Source: Leptasterias polaris
Taxonomy: Eukaryota > Echinodermata > Asteroidea > Forcipulatida > Asteriidae
Direction: 5' to 3'
NCBI GenBank assembly: GCA_037783415.1
Contig: JAZGTN010000296.1
Span: forward strand, 248,001-312,000
Length of the DNA stretch: 64,000 nt
In this document: in pieces, positions 24,916 to 33,580 of the stretch
Position numbering within the stretch: position 1 is the first letter of the stretch
Layout of the letters: each line of letters starts with the position of its first letter
The notes under the pieces: model-generated
Told to the model about the DNA's origin: nothing
Seen by the model: the letters and a program-made list of their open reading frames with translations, nothing else
The model's database searches: none
Position numbers and translations under genes: made by a program

Positions 24916-26980
24916 GACTTGTACTACTCTCACCATCCCCAAAACTTCTTTAGGGGTATTTGGAGACTTGTACTACTCTCACCATCCCCAAAACTTCTTT
25001 AGGGGTAGTGGGAGACTTGTACTACTCTCACCATCCCCAAAACTTATTTAGGGGTAGTGGGAAACTTGTACTACTCTCGCCATTCCCCAAAACTTCTTTA
25101 GGGGTAGTGGGAGACTTGTACTACTCTCACCATCCTTAAAACTTCTTTAGGGGTAGTGGGAGACTTGTACTACTCTCACCATCCCCCAAAACTTCTTTAG
25201 GGGTAGTGGGAGACTTGTACTACTCTCACCATCCCCCAAAACTTCTTTAGGGGTAGTGGGAGACTTGTACTTCTCTCACCATCACCAAAACTTCTTTAGG
25301 GGTAGTGGTAGACTTGTACTACTCTCGCCATCCTCAAAACTTCTTTAGGGGTAGTGGGAGACTTGTACTACTCTCACCATCCCCAAAACTTCTTTAGGGG
25401 TAGTGGTAGACTTGTACTACTCTCGCCATCCTCAAAACTTCTTGAGGGGTAGTGAGAGACTTGTGCTACTCACCATCCCCCAAAACTTCTTTAGGGTAGT
25501 GGGAGACTTGTACTACTCTTACCATCCCCAGAACGTCTTCAGGGGTAGTGGGAGAATTGTACTACTCTCGCCATCCCCTAAAACGTCTTTAGGGTTAGTG
25601 GGAGACTTGTACTACTCTCACCATCCCCAAAACTTATTTAGGGGTAGTGGGAAACTTGTACTACTCTCGCCATTCCCCAAAACTTCTTTAGGGGTAGTGG
25701 GAGACTTGTACTACTCTCTTCATCCCCAAAACTTTTTTAGGGGTAGTGGGAGACTTGTACTACTCTCGCCATTCCCCAAAACTTCTTTAGGGGTAGTGGG
25801 AGACTTTTACTTCTCTCACCATCCCAAAAACCTCTTTAGGGGTAGTGGGAGACTTGTACTACTCTCACCATCCTCAAAACTTCTTTAGGGGTAGTGGGAG
25901 ACTTGTGCTACTCTCACCATCCCCCAAAACTTCTTTAGGGATAGTGGGAGACTTGTACTACTCTCACCATCTCCCAAAACTTCTTCAGGGGTAGTGGGAG
26001 AATTGTACTACTCTCGCCATCCCCTAAAACGTCTTTAGGGTTAGTGGGAGACTTGTACTACTCTCACCATCCCCAAAACTTATTTAGGGGTAGTGGGAAA
26101 CTTGTACTACTCTCGCCATTCCCCAAAACTTCTTTAGGGGTAGTGGGAGACTTGTACTACTCTCTTCATCTCCAAAACTTTTTTAGGGGTAGTGGGAGAC
26201 TTGTACTACTCTCGCCATTCCCCAAAACTTCTTTAGGGGTAGTGGGAGACTTTTACTTCTCTCACCATCCCAAAAACCTCTTTAGGGGTAGTGGGAGACT
26301 TGTACTACTCTCACCATCCTCAAAACTTCTTTAGGGGTAGTGGGAGACTTGTGCTACTCTCACCATCCCCCAAAACTTCTTTAGGGATAGTGGGAGACTT
26401 GTACCACTCTCGCCATTCCCCGAAACTTCTTTAGGGGTAGTGGGAGACTTGTACTACTCTCACCATCCCACAAACGTCTTTATCTTTAGGGGTAGTGGGG
26501 AACTTGTTCTACTCTCACCATCCCCAAAACTTTTTTAGGGGTAGTGGGAGACTTGTACTACTCTCACCATTCCCAAAAAACTGCTTTAGGGGTGGTGGGA
26601 GACTTGTACTACTCTCACTATCCCACAAACTTCTTAAGGGGTAGTGGGAATCTTGTACTACTCTCACCATCTCCCAAAACTTCATTAGGGGTAGTGGGAG
26701 ACTTGTACTACTCTCACCATTCCCAAAAAACTGCTTAGGGGTGGTGGGAGACTTGTACTACTCTCACTATCCCACAAACTTCTTAAGGGGTAGTGGGAAT
26801 CTTGTACTACTCTCACCATCTCCCAAAACTTCTTTAGGGGTAGTGGGAGACTTGTACTACACTCGCCATTCCCCAAAACTTCTTTAGCGGTAGTGGGAGA
26901 CTTGTACTACTCTCATCATCCCCAAAACTTCTTAAGGGATAGTGGGAGACTTGTACTTCTCTCACCATCCCCAAAACTTT
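24916..26980 (+). repeat. 49-bp satellite array, right block
   Basis: About 42 further units of the same 49-bp repeat. They include a local duplication around 26545-26830 marked by CATTCCCAAAAAACTGCTT units. The block ends at the same border sequence (CCCCAAAACTTTGTGG) as the main block at 24659, showing that array edge and flank were duplicated together. Confidence 0.95.
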
Positions 26981-27099
26981 GTGGTTTGGGTCTATGAGCA
27001 AATACTTTCCTATAAAGAGTATCCCTCCCAACTGTGCTCCATCTCATGGTTGTTCTTTGAACACTCAAGACAATTAAAGAGGAAGATGTGGTGCTCAAC

Positions 27100-27430
27100 C
27101 TGTGAGGCACATTGTGGGTATATCTGTAGGGGGTGATATTTTGTGTAATCTTAGCATTATTGTACCTGCTGGTGGGGAAATTTTGTTTGTGTTTCAGTTA
27201 CGCTTAGCAACTCCAAAGTCATCTACCCATCAAGAAGACCAACCCAAGATGTTGGAGTTGCACTCTCCAGAAAAAGGTGAATTCCCCAAAAGTGAACTAA
27301 AATATTAACACCCGGTATGAAATAAAGCGCTCTAGTTTTTGTGGTTATTGCTTGTTTAAACAGAAGTTGATATCATTCATTTTTTGTAGCATTGCAATTC
27401 ATTCAAAGATATTTGTATGTTGTTTGGCAG
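27100..27430 (+). repeat. Module copy on right side of satellite, with exon-like block A
   Basis: The block A copy at 27196-27283 lies between tttgtgtttcag and AAAAAG|gtgaat. It has an open frame including LRLATPKSSTHQEDQPKMLE. Downstream DNA (27290-27430) is homologous to 2000-2140. Together with block B at 27557, it shows the satellite lies between two copies of the same locus segment. Confidence 0.7.
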
Positions 27431-27556
27431 TCATTTCAAAGTTAACAGGCTTGGTTTTATTTAATGTCCTCCATCAATTTGTAATCACCCCTGCAAGGGA
27501 TTTTGCACTTTGTAATTGTTAATTTGCATGCAATTTCTCAAAACTTGACCTTTCAG

Positions 27557-27736
27557 AGCCAAAGATGTAGCTGATATTAATCAAGTGCAGAGAGAACCAC
27601 CACACTGACATCTTGAAGGCTACAGGATATAAGGAGAGCATTGTGTATGTAAACATCAGCATCATCAAGACATCTCAGCTGTTCATCTATTGCAATCAGG
27701 AATGAACAACGAAGCCATCTGCTGTCTTCAATTGTA
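27557..27736 (+). other. Exon-like block B, right copy
   Basis: This is the homologue of 3068-3258, with acceptor-like acctttcag and donor-like TTCAATTG|taag retained. The internal sequence has diverged through small indels, and an in-frame stop appears early in the frame corresponding to the left copy. It is probably part of a duplicated, possibly noncoding, transcript unit. Confidence 0.45.
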
Positions 27737-27878
27737 AGATAATGTAGATGTGTTAGTTTGATATTTTGATGTTTTCGCAGCACTATACAGTTAACATCTT
27801 GTAAATAAGTACACCATTGCAAGCAAGCACATACGCGTTTTTGGAGCTATTTAGTTGCAGACCTTAGAGCCTTGGTGG

Positions 27879-27957
27879 TGCCTCGATCCGATATGTTGTG
27901 CCTCGATCCGATATGTTGTGCCTCGATCCGATATGTTGTGCCTCGATTCGAGATTCG
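27879..27957 (+). repeat. 20-bp tandem repeat, three copies plus a diverged fourth
   Basis: TGCCTCGATCCGATATGTTG is repeated at 27879, 27899 and 27919, followed by TGCCTCGATTCGAGATTCGG. The three copies are identical, implying recent slippage or selection. Confidence 0.92.
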
Positions 27958-27989
27958 GAATAAATGGTGGAATGAACACGGAAAATTCC

Positions 27990-28340
27990 GAATAATTAAA
28001 GGGACCTGGACACTTGCACGTGGCATGTGGGGTCCTACTCCTGGCCGGGGTGACAGTCGGTGGTTGATCCTAAAGATGCTCCGGGCTCCACCGCGGCGTT
28101 GGATGGTTCCGGTGTAATCACACATGGTTGACCGAACAGGAGTAGTCCCTAGTCTTTGGCCGTGGGGGCTAGTGGACCGCGTTACTACAGTAGGGGACTG
28201 CCTTAGGGACTGGTTCGCCAACCTTGGGTGGCGTACCGGACCCTTCCTAATCAGGAGGTGCAATGGCCCCGGCGATCTGGAATGCGTGTTGGGGCTGGTA
28301 TCCTGGGACCTGCACGTGGTGGCCCTGCTTTGACTAAGCT
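27990..28340. other. GC-rich islet of unknown origin
   Basis: About 350 bp of clearly higher GC than both flanks, open on both strands (a 138-codon minus-strand frame spans 27847-28263). It has no recognisable domain. The abrupt composition change suggests an inserted element fragment, such as the 5' end of a retroelement, but no terminal repeat or target duplication is seen. Confidence 0.35.
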
Positions 28341-31300
28341 TACCAGGATGATATCAGCTAAAAAAGCTGACCAAATTAAAATGCTTGCGATGGTGTACTT
28401 ATAAATTGGTAGTTATTTTTTTTATAAGATTATGAGTCCATTTTGAGATGACTGTTGATCATGCATCACTTCATATTCCTAAAGCAACTCTAATCAAGAA
28501 CTGCATATTTCAAATGTTAAACTTTATCATCAGTGGTATATACAATAACTTTCATGTGTTAGTTTTTGACCCAAAATAAGTATGAGATTGTCTTTAATTT
28601 TGTTAATAAATAAGATTTTTTGAATAACGGAATCGAAGCTGCTGCTGATGGGTTGGAGCGCGAGTCGGGCGGACAAAAAGTCTCCGTGCATTGAAAATTT
28701 TGCGATCAATATGAGAGTTTTCATCTCATACAAATAGATTCTTGTTTTCCACAAGACTTATGAAAATGTATTGGAATGTGTTCTCATTGTTATTTTATTT
28801 CACCATATTACACAGACAAATATGTAATTAAATGATATTACAAAAATAAATAAATACTGATCCTAAATACTAAGCATAATTTTTGAGACAGCTAGACTCT
28901 TATTATCCCCCATATTACACAGTTGGGATCAAACAAGGAACTAATGATAATAAAATATATTTATACTTTTACAAAAATTAAATGAGTAGCATATTGGTAT
29001 TTTAATCAGAAAACAAATTGTAGTAAAGAATTATTTTTTAAATGACAGAAATGATAAATATTTCCTTTACACTATAAAAATGAATCCATTCACATTGTCA
29101 TCAATTACAGATATATGACCTTACAAAAAATGTGTCAATTTTAAAAATATTAGTTTTGTTTAAAGTAGTTAATGAATTTGAAAAGAAATGATTAAGGTAA
29201 TCTCCTTCTAACATTCCATAATTAAATTAGGTTTTGAGTCAGAATCCATGATTGTGTTAAATACTTTAAAGTATTTAACATATCCAACAATGATTTTTAA
29301 GAATATTTTATCCACTCAAACATAATTGCTAAATCTCTATTTTACACTTCATTAAAAAGCAATTGATTTTAAAAATGATTTATATTTTTATTTTAAAATA
29401 TACAAAAGTATTCAATTATCAGTTACACCAACATTAAGACTCTAGGAAGTGTATATTTAAAATTTGAATAACTATACAATTTACAATAATAACTACAATG
29501 AAATAGTGTTTTTAAGAACTAACTTAAGCATATTTATGTTTAAAACAACAATAACTATCAGCTGACACTCATATGTCAATTTTTATGTCAAATACAAATA
29601 GGGGTTAAGAGTTTCTGTTTTAAAAATACATGTTTTTGTTATTTACATAAAATCCAATCACGTCATTTGTAGGGAAAACAGTTGAGACAAAAAGAAATAA
29701 TATTGGGGGTTAGAAGACTGGTATGAAGACTGCCAAATTTTATTACATACAATGAGAGTAAAAATAACAAATTAATAGTGAATATTTTATGTTTATAATG
29801 ATTTGAAAAGGTTACATCACTAATGTGGGTGTTTGTTTTGTTTGTTTTGTTTGTTTGTGGGTTTTTAGGGGGGGTAATGCCCTCTCACATCATAAGATAG
29901 GCCTACTTGTAGATTAACACTTTCTTGATAATTATGATTACTAACATTAAAAAAATAAATCTGGTATGAACTATATAATCAGTGGGCATATGTCCTCATA
30001 ATTATATTTTATTGCCATATATAAACGTGTAGATTTACTTTCTGTTGGTTATGATTAACAAAGCTTTTGAAATTATTATAATGATATATTTACTACTCAG
30101 TGTAACGAGTCACTCTTAACAGTTCAATCTATCTAACATGATACTCTCTCGACTTTTTTTTTAACAAGATAATTTATATTGTTATTATGTGCCCATTACC
30201 TATACTTATATAAATACAATTTTTACCATTTGAAAAATAAGATATTGAAAATTATCTGCACATGTTATTTTGTGCACCACTAACAATAAATTGAACCATC
30301 GTCATTATTTTAAAGATGTGTGAGTCGAGTTGACAAAAAATCCTCGTGCGTTGATTTAATTTAACGACAGAAAAAAAACTATGATTATGGAGGGGAAAAG
30401 ATGACAGGGTTATCACACAAGGACTTAAAAAAGATGAATATATACATTTAAAAAAATGAAAAAGATTTGTAGTTAGGAGAAATCAAGTTCTTATGATTTA
30501 TTTGTGAAGATGAAATTAAATGTGACCAGTATTCTTTTTCATTGAATAATTATGTCATGAACATGTAGATTTACTCTCTGTTGATTATGATTAACAAAGC
30601 TAATGAAATTATTACCAATAGATATATTTACTAACGTCTCAGTGTAACGAGTAACTCTTTAACAGTTCAAACTATCTAACATGATACTCTCTCAACATGT
30701 TTTCACAAGATAATTTATAAAAAAGAAAATTTATATTGTTATGTGCCTATGACCTATACTTATATACATATAACTATTACCATTATTTTTTACCCGTCAT
30801 TAACTTGTTTTGAAAAATAAGTTGTTGGAAATTAACTGCACAACATGTTATTTTGTGCACTATTATTAAAAGTTTAAACCTTCATCTTTTTAATAAAGAT
30901 GGTTTGTAGTGTGAGTCGAGTGGACATAAAGTCATCGCGCGTTGAAGATATTGCGACCAATATCAGTTTTCGTTTTGTATTGAAAGAGGACATTTTTGTT
31001 TGTCCACAAGACCCGTGAAAATGCACTGGAATGTGTTATTTTATTTCTCCATAACTCACAGACATTCAACAAGTTGCTCCAAAATAATAAGAGTATGACA
31101 ATACATGTTTATCAATACATATACACATAAAGAGATTATTTTTTAATTTAACCACAGAAAAAAACTATGATTATAGAGGGGAAAAGATGACAATTCTTAC
31201 ATTACAATGTTTCACTCATGAACTGTAGTTGAAAGTTAAATGTTGAAAACAAACTATGTAACATTTTATCTACATGTTGTTTTGTGCAACAATAACTTGA

Positions 31301-31860
31301 AACTGTCTTTTTTAACAACAGTTTTCAATTTTGTGCACCACATTAAATTATGTTGAAAAATCATGCGATATAATAATAAATCATCATGAAGAAATAAATT
31401 TAAGTTATAAAATGCAATAAAATTAAAAAGGAAAACTGTGCTATAACTCACGAGGTCGTTAAAATCTCTTTCAACGTCGGTGAAACAAAAAATTGTGTGT
31501 TTTGTTTTTGTATTTGAGCGCTGTAGAGAATGAACGTTAATTTAAAGTTTATACGTGATCGATGCATCTATTAAGTCGTGCGAAAATGCAGCTTCGATTC
31601 AGAAATGTATCGTATAATACTGGAACTGTGATAAGAAAATAAAGAAATGATTATCTCAGTTGCACTAATTTTTATTTAAATCAGTAGGTTCAAACATCAG
31701 AATGATCCCACAATTTGACGTAAATTTATCGAGGCAGTTTCTCTTGTGGCTTATTACTCGATAAACTTATTTAAAGTGAACTTTGCTATTATTAATACTT
31801 TTTCAGATGTAAAAGATGTTACTATTAGTTTTAAAGATTTATTCAAGATGTGTGTAGGGG
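28340..31860. repeat. AT-rich region with diverged direct duplications
   Basis: There is no gene signal here. A phrase of the form GAGTCG..TGGACA..AAGTC.TCG.GCGTTG recurs at about 28658, 30318 and 30908. A longer block (GTAGATTTACT.TCTGTTG to CAAGATAATTTATA) is present at about 30030-30180 and 30565-30720. GAAAAAAACTATGATTAT.GAGGGGAAAAGATGACA occurs at about 30370 and 31157. These are consistent with old local duplications. Confidence 0.6.
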
Positions 31861-31964
31861 TGTAAATTAATCAAGGATGACTGAAATGGGGGTGGCTAGA
31901 TAGTGGCAGCGCCCTCTAGCAGTGAGGGGCTAACATTGAACGCATATAATGGGTGTTTTATTAA

Positions 31965-32230
31965 TGGGTGTTTTTGTTATGTCCAGTTTGTGTTGGTCCT
32001 TGTTTATTTTTTGTGCAACTTAAGTTTACTTCTGTATTGTTAAATGTAACCTGAGTAATCTTTATTTATTTTGACATAATTACTTTCTTTCTACACATCA
32101 AGGGCCTTTCCACTCGACAAGCTTGCTTTTTGGAGAAGCCCGCCGCTTAATCGTATATGGTTTTTTTTTATACCGTCTGTAAATCTTTTGGTTTTTTTGG
32201 ATTAAGTGGAAATAAATTGATTGATTGAAG
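31965..32230 (+). mobile_element. Non-LTR retrotransposon 3' end (LINE fragment), tentative
   Basis: A stretch with AAGGGCCTTTCCACTCG, then TGCTTTTTGGAGAAGC, then a T-rich segment ends in the short tandem tail AAATTGATTGATTGA. A microsatellite-like 3' tail of this kind is characteristic of CR1/L2-type LINE 3' ends. No reverse transcriptase remains here. Confidence 0.4.
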
Positions 32231-32565
32231 TATATAGTTTACAACTTGGAGTCAATTTCGCTTATTTTGAGACAAGTACTTTGACAAAGAAAACAAGTAA
32301 CTGATGTTTGACCAAATTAATTAATATTTAAAATAAAGGACCCATATATACCTCTGTTGAATATTTTATAGTTTTTAATTTATTATTTAATTTGTAATTT
32401 TTAAAGTTAAACTGCTAGTATGTTATTATGGTTTGTAGTCTTTACTTTTACCCTTTGAACATGTTTCGTAATTTGTAATATGTTGGTTTTTGTGTTACAA
32501 TTAAACTACTATTAAACAGATGCCACAGATTCTTCTTTTTCTTTTCCCTATTCTTCACATGGTCA

Positions 32566-32589
32566 GGTCATAGGTCATAGGTCATAGGT
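32566..32589 (+). repeat. 7-bp tandem repeat GGTCATA
   Basis: Just over three copies of GGTCATA in a row, preceded by a related GGTCA. Confidence 0.85.
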
Positions 32590-32665
32590 TGCATTTTTTT
32601 AAATTTTTATTTTGACCCATCCATTCTAAGGTTTAAATATAAGTTCCGAGCGATTTTTTTTTAAG

Positions 32666-32755
32666 AGGCGAATTGGCGCAGCGGGCTAGCTCCCAGCTTT
32701 CGGAATTCTGGGGCTGTGAGCTCGGGGGTTCAAATCCTGGTGGGACCCCTTTTTA
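32666..32755 (+). ncRNA. tRNA-like sequence / tRNA-derived SINE head
   Basis: Internal Pol III promoter elements are recognisable: an A-box-like TGGCGCAGCGG (32674-32684) and a B-box GGTTCAAATCC (32727-32737). A T run follows directly after GGGACCCC (TTTTT at 32750-32754), as a Pol III terminator would. The anticodon arm does not fold to a standard 5+7+5 arrangement, so this is more likely a tRNA pseudogene or SINE than a functional tRNA. Confidence 0.5.
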
Positions 32756-32789
32756 CCAGTAAAAAAATACTTTTTTTTTAATTCTTGTA

Positions 32790-32866
32790 AAAATGGGTAG
32801 GACTTGAACCTGGTACCTTCAGCTCTGTAGCCTCTATCTCTTACCACTCTGCTACCGAGCTTTCAT
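32790..32866 (-). ncRNA. tRNA-like sequence / SINE head, opposite strand
   Basis: On the minus strand there is an A-box-like TAGCAGAGTGGTA and a B-box GGTTCAAGTCC (32800-32810 reversed), followed by TTTTT. The T-stem has two mismatched pairs, so it is decayed. It converges on the plus-strand tRNA-like sequence, with about 35 bp between them. Confidence 0.5.
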
Positions 32867-32989
32867 GAAAATCTAACGGTTTTTGACCTGATGAATATTA
32901 GAATGGCCTGACTTTGAAAAATTTTCAGAAATATTTTTCCCTGGCTATACCCTTGGATTTCTAGCTGATCTGAGGGTTGACCAAGGGCC

Positions 32990-33580
32990 TTGGAGCTCAG
33001 ATCAGGGAGTACAATTTCTAAGTGCTGAGGGGCCAGGGAGTCAGCCAGTGGGTTGGACATGCATGGGCATGATCAAGCTGGGTAAAGGACTGGGGCCAGG
33101 GTCTGGGAAATTGCTGGGCAGTCAGTCTGCAGTTGGGCTGGGCTGGGCTGGGCTGGTTGGGCTTAGGATAGGGGAGATGGTATTATAGTGTTTGTGTTGG
33201 TGAATATGGCTAACTGTTTATGGGAATTTCACTGTAGGGTGGAATTGATTTAAAGTATAATGTATTGAAGGAATACATGTACATGGTTAGAAAAAAAGTC
33301 TTGCTATGTGGCAAAGTTTCATGGGATTTCACTGTAGGGTGGAATTTAAATATGTACTTATTTTAGTCGTGCTGGGGAGTGACTAGTTGACGTGGGCATG
33401 ATCAAGTTGGATAGAGGACTAGGGCCAGGGGCTGGGAAGTTGCTGGGCAGGCAGGCAGTCGGGGGGGGGGGGGGAGGTAGGCTGAGCTGGTTGGATTTGA
33501 GGGTAGGGGAGATGGACTTACAGTCATTATGCTGGGGAATGGCTAGCTGGAGATGATGGGCATAGTCAGTATTGGTAAAG
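32990..33580 (+). repeat. Diverged tandem duplication with GGGCT and poly(G) tracts
   Basis: A block of about 350 bp (GGGCATGATCAAG.TGG, GGGCCAGGG, GGGAGATGG) is repeated at about 33062 and 33390. Each copy carries a local G-rich expansion: GGGCT repeats around 33135-33158 in the first, and 14 consecutive G at 33461-33474 in the second. The phrase TTCACTGTAGGGTGGAATT also occurs twice. Confidence 0.6.

Noticed and set aside
3331..26980. Dozens of ORFs of 60-161 codons encoding GDLYYSHH/GSGRLVLLS repeats
   Set aside because: They follow mechanically from the 49/50-bp repeat, occur in several frames and both strands, and show no start context or splice signals. Treated as non-coding.
3331..26980. 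CRISPR-like array (regular repeats)
   Set aside because: There are no unique spacers between repeats, the unit itself is continuous, and the context is eukaryotic.
27847..28263. 138-codon minus-strand ORF in the GC-rich islet as a gene
   Set aside because: It reads through the 20-bp tandem repeat, has no domain signal, and the opposite strand is equally open. High GC alone explains the lack of stops.
32666..32866. Functional tRNA genes
   Set aside because: The A and B boxes are good, but the anticodon arm or T-stem cannot be folded canonically. Called tRNA-like or SINE only.
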